Assembly: GCA_013339765.2 (NCBI GenBank)
Contig: CM023450.1
Location: 42,686,245 to 42,750,244, forward strand
Direction: 5' to 3'
DNA length: 64,000 nt
Source: Haemaphysalis longicornis
Lineage: Eukaryota > Arthropoda > Arachnida > Ixodida > Ixodidae
Shown here: positions 44,716 to 55,879 of the stretch, in pieces
Position numbering within the stretch: position 1 is the stretch's first letter
How the letters are laid out: each line of letters opens with the position of its first letter
The notes under the pieces: model-generated
The model's input: only the letters and a program-made list of their open reading frames with translations
Database searches by the model: none
What the model was told of the DNA's origin: nothing
Program-made: the position numbers and the translations under genes

Positions 44716-45049
44716 TCATCCCTTGAGAACGCGCGTCGAGGGCGTCATTTTCGGGAGCTTCTTAACGCGGAAAAGGCGGGCCCTGCTCATGCGCAGCGAT
44801 CGTGACGCTGCGTGCAACGTCGCTGTCGTGGCGCTCCAGTGTTGGTGTAGGTGCTCGGCCGCGAGTACCAGCGCGGAAATGACGATGCCTGAGAGCCACA
44901 AAATGAATATTCCCTGCAGCCGCTCCATCTGGCTGCTGCTGCGCGCCTTCTGCTCGTGGAGCGCCGACTCCCGACGACAGGGCGCCCCTTCGTAGCCGCT
45001 GTCCCGGTGCAGCTTGTGCACCAGACCACGTTCGATGAACAGCACGATC
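44716..45049 (-). CDS. Gene A last exon: end of S2, M4, cytosolic tail
   Basis: Acceptor TGCACGCAG precedes GATCGTG. The frame reads IVLFIERGLVHKL, a loop with GYEGAPC, then membrane segment M4 (LQGIFILWLSGIVISALVLA) and a basic tail RSLRMSRARLFRVKKL before the stop. 110 codons, fully open. Gene B has the same exon with most residues identical. Confidence 0.8.
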
Positions 45050-48000
45050 CTGCGTGCACATGTAGGAGGGAAAAGGGGTGGAACGAGCCCGCTCGCAAAA
45101 ATTGCCAGAACGAAACGTCTGACCGAGCGATAACTTTTTCTTAATTGTGCGTTACGACACGGCAATGCAGCGCTTTTGAACGACAACACAGAATTAAAAA
45201 TACATGGTAGCTCCCGTGGCATTCTGGTATTGATGATCGTTTAATAAAACCAGACACAGGGGAGTAGATAGAACACACACAAAAGCGCCTCGTGGGGCTG
45301 AACTCTCACTGAATGGTGAGGTGGGAAATTCGAACTGTAGCAATATTACTCAAGCATCTAGAGGAAGTAGTTGATACCCGCCCCAAAGGAAGTTTCAGAC
45401 GTCAGTACGAACTGTGGAAGAAGGTGTCGCGTTGCTTTCTCTAGAGTTACTGCATAACTATATGAAGACAAGAAAAGTTAAAAACAAAAGTTAGCCTGCC
45501 CTCTAGCGAATGCTGCATTACCTTATTCGGCACATGTTAATGGTTATGGCAACCTGCAGCATTGAGATATGATCATTGTGCTTGAACAGCCCCACCTTCA
45601 GGTCAGACCGCAAAGTTCCTGGCACGCTCTATAACTATCATCACCAATACCGTGTTAGAAACCTTCGTTTCCCCTGTAATTCGGCTGTTGAATACACATC
45701 GGGATATTTATTCGACGTGCACTTTACTGGTACGAAAGAGGAAGTAGATGGTCGGAACTGATAACATCTTCCATTTAATATCATCTTGTACGACCGTTTT
45801 CGGTTTGTAACACTATTCCACCGCTTTGCGTTTGCCACTGACGCCCTGATCGTTAAAAGAGACAGGTATGAGGTTTTACTTACGATTGATTATGAGTGCA
45901 GTGACTTTCGTGACTTATGATGGTAGTGGGAAACGTGCAAAAGGTGGTAAACCTGGTGTAGTCGCCGACACACTTGTCACTCAGTATACAGCACGTGGAA
46001 TGTGGCAGCATGCGGGTGTTATAATAGAGATGCATACTTTTTGTCGATGCTGGATCGCAGGCTCGGGTCCAGCCTTTTGTTTGTAAACATGGACAGGGGA
46101 AGCTGCGCCATAACTTTGGGTGCGTAGTAGAACTCTCCGTTCATCGTTCCCAACTTGCCGCAGAGGTCTTTCAGCACACCGTACACTGGATCCGGCGTGA
46201 AGATCATGGCCGCCTCACCCTGCAAACACACCGAAACAATATCTATGTCAGCATAAGAATCGTTATCACTTGTTTGTATGCGGAGGCCGACATCGACACA
46301 GAGGACGGTGCTGCTTTGGCGAAGGCCGAGCGGAAGACCGTTCTTCAAAACAAAATTCCGGAAGACCCCAACCCGTTGCCCCCCGATTCAGCCGATGGGG
46401 CAACACTGCGGCTAAGGCGTATAAGAACGGGCACAGCCCTTGCGCCTAGTACGGCTCACTATTTCTTCGGGCGTGGAAACCCATACAGCTCTCCGAACTG
46501 CCAAAAATGTGGTACCGGTTCCCTGTTCAGTGCGCGACACCTCCTGTGGGAATGTTCGGCACTCAGTGTTCCTAGAGAACGCTGCCTAAAGACACTTGGC
46601 CCGCTACGAGCGGGAGACTACGAACTTTGGGTCAATACACTTGGAGCCCCACCTCACAGGAAGCACCTGCTGGACACTCTGCTGATTTTCGTCAGCGAAG
46701 CCGGCATTGAGGACGGCTTCTAGCTTCATTTCTTTCCCTGTTATTCCCACTTCTAACTTCCCATCCTTTTTCCTACTCTTGACCGAGGCTTCCGGTCATG
46801 TCAAAGGGACTTCTCTCCCTCTTTTTTTCAATAAACGTGTGTTCATTCATTCATTTATTGTCTACTGCCGTCCGTCAATGTTGTTGAATTACGCACTGAG
46901 TGCGCCGACCTGTGCATCAAAGAGCGTTGTTAGCGAGGAGGCGGAGGAATCGTTGAAAACTCTATCTTAATAGTTGGAGCTGAGTGGTCTTTGCAACCCG
47001 TTTGCGGACAAACGCGACAAGTAATGGCACTGCGCGTGCCCGACACGCTGAATAAACGTTTCTGGCGCAAGCAGTTTCGGGATCCTCCCGTTTCACAACA
47101 CTGGGCGCCACTGATGTTTTTTACGGTCGTGAAAGCAAGCAATCGTTCAATTTTTCTTACACTACAGCCCAGGGATTTATACACACCCCCCTAACACCCC
47201 CCAACACCCCCCCAGGAAGGACTTCGACACCCCCCCTACCCCCCCCCCCCCCCAAAAAAAAAAGATTCCACAACCACAAGCCCCCTGCCTAGGGATTTAT
47301 ACAACACCCCCCCAAACATCCCACCGACACCCCCCAAAATCGAAATTCTGCATAAACCCCTGCTACAGCCGTACATGACTTGCCTTTAAAATACGTCGTA
47401 GTGTTGTCACGCTGAACAAGTCTTCGCGCACCATCAGTCCTTTACGGCGTTTCACCTTTTCCAGGACTTTCCTGAAGGCCTCCGTTTTTGTCGTCTGCGT
47501 AGGATGAAAAAGAAAATGAAAAAGAGGGAATTATTTCCATAGTTGTGACTTGAAGTCACGCTTAAAAAGCAGTTTAACCACTTGTAACTATTACCGCACA
47601 CTTTCGTAGCTCTGGTAAATGCTAGTCTCGTGGAAATAAAAGGAGATGCTTGCGGACGTGCTACAGAGCATAGCACCATAGTGCAGTGTGACTAACAATT
47701 TGCTGAGGTGTTTTCGATTTAACAAGTAGTGGTGCTACGGTGGCGGAGGCTTTCTTTATCGATACCAATCCCCGTTTTCATATAATCTTTTTAGAGCGCC
47801 TGGCTTTACCGCCATTATCAAAACCTTAACTCTGCTTTCTCCTTACACTCCCGACATTACCCAAAAAAGATGGTTTTGGTAACATTTTTCACCATAAGCC
47901 ATTAGTCCCAGACTCAGCGAATATCGCGGGTGTCCATGCCGCAAGAGACAGCAATTGTTGCCCTGGAAACGCTTTCAAAGCTGCTGCTAGTCCATGCAGC

Positions 48001-51000
48001 GCGAGCTCTACACCGGCTGCTTGCTAGTAGCGCAGGGCTGAATTGCAGTCAACACCAACTTTTACCTTTGACAGGGAAGCTCGCTGACTCAGACGCAGAG
48101 GCCCGGGCGTTGCTATTTGTATAGTAACCGGCCAACTGCGTGGCGGAAGCTGTTGGGCACCCTGAAGAATGCATAGTTCTCAACTAAACAATTAATAACC
48201 TTTTTAAACGCATTTGAACAAAACTATCGTCAAATTTCGGATGAAGCTGACGCTTTAAGTTCGCATTCCGTTGTGTTGCCGACCCGCAGTTTATTGTTTC
48301 GCGTCCATAAAAAAAAGTGGAAGCCCCTGTACTCAACATGAAAGCTGTGAAGTGCAAAGCAGTGATTCATCGGAGGGGCTATGGCTCGTTCTTTTGCCTA
48401 GTTTCAGCATCAGCCAGACATTGGCACCAAATGTATACTCATGATAGGGTTGCTGAGCCCATGAAAATGCCTATAAAGAGACACTGGATCGAGCTTTCAT
48501 TAATTTGGGGCAATGAGTGAGTTAATTCACGGTTTTCGCCTTATTTTATGTTGTTGTGTACTTATTTGCGGTCTAGGAACGGCAGCCTACGTGGCAACGG
48601 GGCAGCGCAAACGTCACCCCGAACACTTTGCGTATGAGGAACGTGTGCCCGTGTGGCCCGATGGGATTGACATCGACGTCGTAACGCGAGGGACTCAGGC
48701 TCGTCCCGACTAAGGGAAGCGGTCATCTTTCGAAGCCCCTGTTTGGGTGTGTGACGCTGCGTTACGTGTTACGCGTTACTACTGTGGATATCGTGATACG
48801 CGTTCTTGAAGTGCCCTGCACTTAAAATACGATCTCCAGTTTATTCACTTCGGGGGCGAGCTTTACCGCGGGACACACGAGTGCACAGTGAAGCACGCTT
48901 TCGGCTTTCAGAGATATCGACATGAAACCACGACAACTTGCCAACTAGAGCTGACGCTACCAACTATACCTCATTATTGGGGTAAGTACATGGTCCTACC
49001 TCAAGAAGCCAGAAGAAACCCGATCCCTGAATTACGACCGGGGTGATTCTGTCGTCTTTGGCGAGGTCCTCTATTCCTTCGATGATGCGGACGTCATCTT
49101 GAACGACGAGGGAAGCCTTCGTCTGCGCAAGGAAGCTGGTACGCAGCACGATGAGGCACAGGAACCAGACGGCGGCTAGGTTTCTTTGGGACACAGCCTC
49201 GGGCACGTGGGAGGAACCTGCGAAATTCGATGCCGCGAAAAAAGAACCCATCCCTTGGCACGCTATTACGGAAAAGCCTCGGGCAGTACAGAATTCGATG
49301 TTGGTAGCTGTGATACGTTGTATGATTCATCCAGATATTGTGACCGACATCTTCTATGTTTTAAGTGAATATTTTGTCTTACACTCAGTGGGCATGCGTG
49401 GCTCCAACTTTTTCAGTGAAAGTGTCCTTATAGTGCAGGTAATAAAAGAAGGCCCAATATCCAGAAGGGAGGGCGAGAGAAAGTGATAATTTTTTGTTAC
49501 TACACAAACATTTTGCGAGCACTTGCCAACGTTAGTGGCTTTAGTGTAGTTGCTTCAAGAGTGAGGATTTGGTACCTTGCGAGAGAAGCGAACTAAGTAG
49601 CATTTCGAAGGATCGTAGAACATTCCCGTGGCGACGAATGGAAAGCTGGCTACGGTAGACGCCGTGGGGGGGTGTTGCGGCCGCCGAGGCCAGGGACGTG
49701 CCCACATAAGCTGCCCAGGTGGCCAAGAAGGCCATTGTTGTGGCGAGCCATACCAGTGGGCTTAGGGCGTCGAGGAAGCCGAACACATTCTTAGAGAACT
49801 CGAATGGCCGGCCTGCAAAGATGACCACGTCTGCGTACGCGACTGGGTAGGATGGGTCGGCAGCTTCCGCCCTGGACGTGGTGGTCAGGAGGGGTCCAGG
49901 AGTGATGTCCGCCTCCTGCGCTGACACATGCGTTGGGCTCAGTTGAAGTCGGGGCTTAATCTTCCCCACGTATACAAGTCCAACTGGAATTATTGTTCTG
50001 TTCTCCATGAAAATTATTAACTTATGCTAAACTTATATCGAAGTTCCTGGACTATATGTTACTGGAGTCTGGGTTTCGTGTATACGCAGTTTGAAGGGAA
50101 CTCCTCCGTTATTAACCCTTACGGTGCCTTGACCCGTACTTGTTAAACACTCGGTGGTACTAAGTAAATGTGTCGGTCCAAAATAGAGGTGAGAATGAGC
50201 ATTCTCAATAAAAAAATCTACTATGGAAATGATGTCTGGAGTATTGTCAGGGGGCAACGTACTTACGTCTCTGACAAGCATTCCCATTTTTCCAGACCAG
50301 GTTCCGTCCGGTAGGAGGACACCGAACAAGTTGTCTTCTGGGGTTACGAATGTAGCACTGTTGCGGGAGAAAATTGTAATAGTCAGTTCCTGCATGTTGC
50401 TGCTCGCGAGAAATCCACGACGATATTTTGAAAAATTTTGGTTTTCGTATCAAATTACATCGAACATCCGAACATCTTGTTAGTATTTCCCGTCAGCATT
50501 TTTTGTTGCCGTTCTATGCACCGTAGACATTTTCTTTAATTTGAACAAAAGGCATTATGAAACATGATATTAGGCCTCAGCTGACGAAGCCTTCTAGTCC
50601 TAAAATAGCACCTGCTAAATAAAAGGCAGACCGGTGCACTTAGGTATGCATAGCTTATCACTGCTTAAATAGCTTATACCCCTGTTAATCAGCGTTTAAC
50701 GATTAAAGAAAAGAATACACCACTTCTTCAAAGAGGAGAAGCATTTTTCTCGGTTTATAGAAATTCATAAAATCAACAGAAAATGTTTACCTCACTTATG
50801 TCACAGTTGTTTGTGATGCAGGGTAACACGTCACAATACTTTTGTCGTTTGCAAGGCCGCATTATTATGGTGCCTATCATAGGCTTTAACGACGATCTCT
50901 ATTAGTAAAGGTCCGCAACTTTGCACATTCCAACAAATGGTGTGCCATTTGTATAAAACATTTGAAGAGTGCATCCTTTTGTCCCGCAGAGGCTTAGGTG

Positions 51001-53458
51001 GTAAGACGAGATATTTAGTGAATATTTTTCTGTTTAGGACATAAAAACTAGAGTGAACTTCTTTTGACGAGGCTCTAAAGTTTTCTTAAGTCCTTAAAAC
51101 TATTTTTTGGTTTCGCGCACAAAAGGATTGCTCTTGCACACGCCTAAAAATTCAATTAAGTACATTGTCCTTATAAATTCTAATACGGCTAGAACTGACT
51201 TGGCAGAGGACAGTAGTTTCCTCGGTACCAGCTTTAGGCGGCCTGCTTCAGAGACAGCGTATTTAGGAACCTGCTGAACCCAGCCACACATATGGCAGAA
51301 CCGCGATTGTGGTATGTACAGAGGAATGAAACCCAAACCTTTGCTGTGCTTTTTAGGCTGGCGTGGCCCTGTCAGGCATTTTTTGTCTTTAGCCTTCTCA
51401 TCTTACTTTTGTCTCGAATAAAATGCAATCAAACAAGCAGTGACAAGCGCACTGAATAAATTCCCTACACGCTTCTTCATCGTGTTAATATGTGCGCCTA
51501 TAGTTTTTTTTTTACATTGAGAACATCCAATAGCCTACCCATGTGCTTTCAGCTTTTGTTTTATTGAGCGCTGGTGAATCAGCGCAAAGTTGCTTACAAT
51601 GCTCAAATAGCCTCACTGCTGCGCCACTGCGTCACGGTAGCCTATGAGCCCAGCGTCACAGCTTTTTCAGTGGCCAATGCACGCAACTTGAACATGGTAG
51701 CATATTGCACTGGCAGTACAAGCTCGCCTTGTACGCACATGAAGCTACAAAGTTTCGAACTTCGGTTTTCTCCAAATTTTCAACCTTGAAGGTATTGGGC
51801 TCGTGTTAAGTAATAAAAAAAAGCACAGCGACAAAGCAGTTCGCCGGTAAGCAGAAAAAAGATACGGTGCTGTTATTTTATTTGCGACCCACTGTACTTA
51901 CAATCCGTGTTCTTGCGCCTGTTCCTTTGCAGTTATATATGTATATACATGATGCAAATACATACATGTAGTTATGTAACAACTACATAGTGGTAAGTCT
52001 TGTGCAGTTGTTCGACAACTCCGCAGCTTGATAGAATAGTGCCTATTTTACGAAGATATAGTTTTTGATCTGAATATTGTTATACCATGCTGATAGTAAT
52101 ACAAACACAACACAATTTGTCAAAAAATATGGGATGCGTTGCTACCTATCAAGGTATCCCGACAGAAGCGGCAGACTCCCGGCTATTAGGACGTAACGTT
52201 GACAAAATCATACGATGACATTTAGTCCCGAAGCCAAAGATGACGCAGTTGTCTTCAAATAAAACGAGTTTATTGGAGCGAACTTGTGCTCCCCTAACTC
52301 AAAGAATACACAGGCGGTGAAGCAGCAGTCAGCAAAGTGACGTCCGCAGGAGAGTGTCGGGGAGTCGAATATCGCGGCGTCTGCTCTGCAGGCTTTTATC
52401 TTTCGGCGCGATTGTTTCTCGAACCATCTATTTCCATCTAGAACATTGTAGATCAAGGAAGATTATTCTAGGCTAGTGACGTTGGGGCGAAACGCTCTCC
52501 TTATCAGAAGGAGATAGATAACCCGTGCGGCATAAAAATAAAGAATGGAACACGCGGTTTGCTTGGGACACATAACATAGCCGGGCGCGGCCGGGCAGTA
52601 AAAACAAAACATAAACAAACAACCCCAATGCATCGGTCGCGGCAATATTAAGCCTGCGGAAACCAAAGATTCCAGGGGAAGGTGGAAGGGTCATTGCAGA
52701 CATTTACTGTGGAACCCCAAACTCCCATCCTGTGTTCTTTTTTGCCTGTTTCCTTTGCAAACATTTCTGCTTTCCCCAGAACCTGCCAAATATTTCCCGT
52801 GAACCCGAGTATAGGAAACATACTTAAGCTTAAGGGCTTCAATGATGAGCATCATCAGGGTCCCGTAAATACCACCTAGAACGTCTCGCCTTCGTTCTTC
52901 TCCACGTACAGGTACGGCGGGAACTGCGTAGCGAGAAGCAACAGACATCACGCTTGCGGTATGTTTCCGGATATAGATACAAGACGGAACACACAATGCG
53001 AAGGCAGTGTGAGGTTCACGCAAATATTGTGTTTACCACCTGGCACAGCTAAGCATTTCTGGTGAAATCATGCGAGTTTAATCAGTCAGCTCCTTCTTCA
53101 TAACAGCTACACTCGCGACCTTCACCACGCTGACCTTTTTATTTTGTACCTGTATGGTGTGCTTGCTAACTTTTAATGCTAGATCCGCTTTTCGGAATGA
53201 AGGGATCCCACTTCGGAGTGACCATTCGGTCTTTTGTTCACGTGCCCGAGGGGCTTCGAAAATATTGCGCTGTTTAGGTCTTATCCATACGGGTGTGCAG
53301 ATTACCCCCAAAGCACGACCAGTTCCGCATACGTACTCGGGCATATATTCATCCATTTCTACCAGCGAAGCATGCCGCAACCTGTAGCATATGAGCATTC
53401 TCGTGCTTATTAGGATACTCTGGCGCGGAAGCGCACAACTGGAAATTGCACAATTCAA
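44716..53458 (-). CDS. Ionotropic receptor (iGluR-like) gene A, seven exons, one frameshift
   Basis: Ligand-gated cation channel of the ionotropic receptor/ionotropic glutamate receptor superfamily, in arthropods mostly chemosensory, in the plasma membrane. Exons on the minus strand: 53,111-(~53,458), 52,820-52,923, 50,267-50,389, 49,576-49,915, 49,000-49,217, 46,038-46,219, 44,716-45,049. Introns have GT/AG ends, and exon phases (0,0,0,1,0,2) fit together. Order of domains: ligand-binding lobe S1, M1, pore loop, M3, S2, M4, short basic tail. No amino-terminal domain is evident, as in divergent IRs. Exon 52,820-52,923 is one base short, breaking the frame, so this is either a young pseudogene or a sequence error. 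A paralogue lies at 60,474. The 5' end is unresolved. Confidence 0.7.
45050..46037 (-). other. Gene A intron
   Basis: Flanks align with the gene B intron (for example AGAACACACAAAAGCGC at about 45,272 here and 61,135 there; ACATCAGTACG/ACGTCAGTACG at about 45,400 and 61,248; GTGACTT/GTTACTT with CTTGTCA near the 5' splice side). No gene inside. Confidence 0.6.
46038..46219 (-). CDS. Gene A exon: S2 lobe
   Basis: 182 bases, acceptor TGTTTGCAG and donor AAAAA/GTATGC. Encodes GEAAMIFTPDPVYGVLKDLC, GEFYYAPKVMAQLPLSMFT and ends SIDK plus a split codon completed by the last exon. Differs from the gene B exon at about 8 of 61 residues. Confidence 0.8.
46300..46855 (+). pseudogene. LINE C-terminal fragment in a gene A intron
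   Basis: Plus strand, opposite to the host gene. The open frame 46,274-46,723 reads ATLRLRRIRTGTA, then CQKCGTGSLFSARHLLWEC (Cys/His block) and a C-terminus with DTLLIFVSEAGI. The tail TTCAATAAACGTG with (ATTC)n is at about 46,827-46,858. A classic 5'-truncated insertion with an intact 3' end, open for 149 codons, so relatively young. Confidence 0.75.
47165..47365. repeat. C-rich degenerate repeat
   Basis: Blocks of AGGGATTTATACA followed by ACACCCCCC occur twice, separated by poly-C and poly-A runs (47,237-47,262). Intronic. Confidence 0.7.
47366..48999 (-). other. Remainder of large gene A intron
   Basis: No gene confidently seen apart from the small plus-strand frame at 48,513-48,713, listed separately. 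Confidence 0.5.
48513..48713 (+). CDS. Possible small membrane protein, 66 aa, unrecognised
   Basis: The open frame starts MSELIHGF and has one hydrophobic, Cys-rich segment (LILCCCVLICGLGTAAYVA) followed by a soluble charged tail (RKRHPEHFAYEERVPVWPDG). The signal-anchor-plus-tail layout is protein-like, but length, intronic location and lack of homology recall make chance likely. Confidence 0.15.
   Translation: MSELIHGFRLILCCCVLICGLGTAAYVATGQRKRHPEHFAYEERVPVWPDGIDIDVVTRGTQARPD
49000..49217 (-). CDS. Gene A exon: M3 and start of S2
   Basis: Acceptor ATTTCGCAG, donor CTTGAG/GTAGGA. Completes the split codon to give QGSSHVPEAVSQR, then M3 (AAVWFLCLIVLRTSFLAQ) with RTSFLAQTKASL at the position of the iGluR SYTANLAAF gate, then S2 start DDVRIIEGIEDLAKDD and VVIQGSGFFWLLE. 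Confidence 0.85.
49576..49915 (-). CDS. Gene A exon: end of S1, M1 and pore loop
   Basis: Acceptor CAGCGCAG then GAGGCGGAC gives EADITPGPLLTTTSRAEA, the S1 end with the conserved Arg position. M1 is FGFLDALSPLVWLATTMAFL. The pore region reads SFEMLLSSLLSQ, with the last G split by donor CAAG/GTACC. 340 bases, phase 1. Confidence 0.85.
50267..50389 (-). CDS. Gene A exon: S1 core
   Basis: Acceptor ACATGCAG then GAACTG, strong donor GAC/GTAAGT. Encodes ELTITIFSRNSATFVTPEDN and GVLLPDGTWSGKMGMLVRD, the G...DGTWSGxxG signature of the S1 lobe. 123 bases, phase 0 at both ends, which is why this acceptor was preferred over one 32 bases downstream. Confidence 0.75.
50390..52819 (-). other. Gene A intron
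   Basis: Nothing coding recognised. A 78-codon minus-strand frame at 51,100-51,336 has hydrophobic character but no domain. Confidence 0.5.
52820..52923 (-). pseudogene. Gene A exon: S1 start, frameshifted
   Basis: Acceptor TCGCTACGCAG. Begins FPPYLYVEKNEGETF, then hits a stop; one frame over it continues GGIYGTLMMLIIEALKLKY up to GT at 52,819. Both halves fit the IR S1 start (PPxxY... then GxxGxLxxxIxxALxLxY). 104 bases, where 105 would keep frame, so one base is missing. Confidence 0.6.
53111..53458 (-). CDS. Gene A candidate upstream exon
   Basis: Open minus-strand frame ending KHTIQVQNKKVSVVKVAS before GT at 53,110. Joined in phase 0 to FPPYLYVEK this gives the expected lead-in to the ligand-binding domain. 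The exon start and signal peptide are not identified. The donor (GT-AGCT) is weak. Confidence 0.35.
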
Positions 53459-53826
53459 AATCTATCAACCAGACGAGTTACGGAATCCACACCTTGGCAT
53501 AACTAAATATCTAAATACACAACAACAAAAAAATTAAACAAGGATATACCCACTGAGAAGAAAAAAAAGTTGGGAAATATTGCAGAGCGTCTTTTATAAT
53601 GTGTGCGACAAGATTAAGCCTACAAAAATATAGAGCGCCTAGCCAAGGCAGAAGATGCGATAGCAAAGAGGTCATTTTATTGTCGCTTGATTCGACATTT
53701 GGGATGATGGTTATACTGCTTTAGCGAATGGTTGCTCTTAGGAGGCTAAAGCGGATCCGTTTCGGCTCAAATTGGGCAAGCGGTGCTCCGTCACCCGTAG
53801 ATAAAGAAAGCATTGGAGGCTTTTAA

Positions 53827-54271
53827 AGGGACCGTGCAACACTTTCGATAAGCGCTTTCACTCTTTCCTTGGCGTCTGGAACCACTGCGGAAGCTACAGC
53901 TATCGCCAGCACGGAGCGGTACTGCGTGATTTGCTCGTCGCACCAGATACGCCTTCCATTTCTACTTTGTTTTTGTGTCTTTTTTTAAGTTGCTATGGAA
54001 AAGCGTTCATTGCTGCAACTGAAGGAAAACCGGCCAACAGCCGCTACACGGCCTTAGTGACGCAATTCGAGCCTTCGAAGAACGTCACGACCGGTAAAGA
54101 GAGAAAAATCTTCTGAGCGAGTTCACAAGTTATCTGATTGGCATAGAACAGTAATTTTTGGCTGAGGTACTTTGGGACCCGCTAATCTAAGTACTGAATG
54201 TGTTGGGTAACTACGTTCTGCAAGCATTTAAGATTCCAAAAAAATTGAAAAAAAAGTGTTGCAGGGTCCCT
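53827..54271. mobile_element. MITE copy 1 flanked by TTAA
   Basis: The left end AGGGACCGTGCAACACTTT and right end GTGTTGCAGGGTCCCT are inverted repeats, with TTAA on each side (53,823-53,826 and 54,272-54,275). It aligns along its whole length with 62,549-62,987. No transposase. TTAA target use suggests piggyBac-type mobilisation, but this is inference. Confidence 0.75.
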
Positions 54272-54275
54272 TTAA

Positions 54276-55870
54276 GTTCGCTTACCTTGACGTAAGCAAC
54301 ACGTACAGCTTGCATCTCGACTATCTTCAAGGCTTGCAGCCGCGACAGTGGAAACAGACTAAGCTGGAATGGCCATCGTCCAATGCTTCGCTGCGCCTTT
54401 ATAGGCGCAAGGGAAAATTTTTAGATTTTTATTTACTGGGATAAAAGTTTGGTATCAGTGCATTTCGAGCTTTCGCGGAAACTAAGGGCATTAATTCGCT
54501 ACTCTGCCTCCACTGTAACGCAGTAAATCAAAACGAAGGACGCGTGAAACTACGCCGACAGCAAAAGTGCAACGCAAGTATGGCCTTGCACAAACGTGTT
54601 TGGTTACAAATCGCTGTACCAACTTCAAGACTTGAATAGGACTGAACTGTTAAAAAAGGTGGAAAATATGTGAACCTAGAGGATCGGCTGTAGTTTGTCT
54701 GGCGTTGTAACATGTTTCTCGCTCGCTCGGAGGTTCAATCGCGTAAGTACTGACAAAAAGACTTGTGATGGGTCGATATGGGTTGAACGACCGTAAAGGA
54801 GAGAACTGGGAAGAACACACATCTGTCATATACTGAAGATTTGGGACGCGCTATTGATGAATCGGGGACATGAATGAAACCTCCTCCTCTCCCTCTTTGC
54901 CGCCACCTCGAAGCATATGAGTTAGCGCCCAGCCAGAAAAAAAAAAAGCCTCGCTCATTAAACAAATTTCGTTCTAAAAGAACTAAGATGTTTCATTTTT
55001 GCCCAAGTTATAGCGATTAATGATGTCCAGAGGTACCGTGCCACGTACCGGCGGCAGTTAGAATTTTTCGACGTTTCTGTTTTCTCATGTGACAAAATTA
55101 AAGCACTTACCCGGTCACTCTGATTTTACCTCGTGATAATTGTACCGTTCTTTTGAAACGGACAAAGAGAGGTATATTGACCGCATGTTGACCACGGGTG
55201 TTCGAAATGTATGAAACAGAGATTGGAACTCGGTCGCTAATGTCTCTAGATTTAGGACGTAGATATTGCGCTGTCAAAAATAAAGGCCGAGATAATTTAC
55301 TAGCTTTGGCACCTCGAACGGGAACTGCGGACTCTGAATGGTGTCCCTGCAAGTATCCGCGTGATTTCGTTTTAGCACGCAGCACTTAAGCGCCCGCTGC
55401 TGTAGTCTGACGGTGCCGAAGTCCCTCGTTGTAACCGAGCGAACGTAGGGGACATCGGAGAGAAACGAGATAGAACGAGCAGGAAAGCAGTGGAGGAAAA
55501 AAAATGACGGAAGCTCACACTAACGCGTAAACCTTGAAGGTAGCGAAGCTGTACGCAACCTTAATGACCAGCACGACGGTTTAAGCCACCGATTGCAGCC
55601 GATTTGCATGTTCGTTACATTTGCTTCATCTTTGTTGGTATAAGTGTTAGCTTGCTTAATTTTTGTGAGTTATAATCATTGGTCATTAAACATTGTGTGT
55701 GCATTATCACGTTTCACCACACTGGCACCATTAAGTTGGAGGTGCGTTTATTAATCATCGTCGAGTGTTGTTGAGTACTGTCCATCTACATTAAGCACTT
55801 CAACTAATTCTTCTTCTCCTTCGGTGACAACTTCCATTGCCTGTGGTGGTGGTGGTTGTGGAGCCGATAC
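54276..55870. other. Unassigned spacer
   Basis: Several short open frames (for example 55,107-55,385) without recognisable features. The left part may hold the 3' end of the Helitron. Confidence 0.45.
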
Positions 55871-55879
55871 TGGAAGTAC

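Noticed and set aside
51100..51336. 78-aa hydrophobic frame that might be a gustatory receptor exon
   Set aside because: No defining motif or splice sites; kept as unassigned intron sequence.
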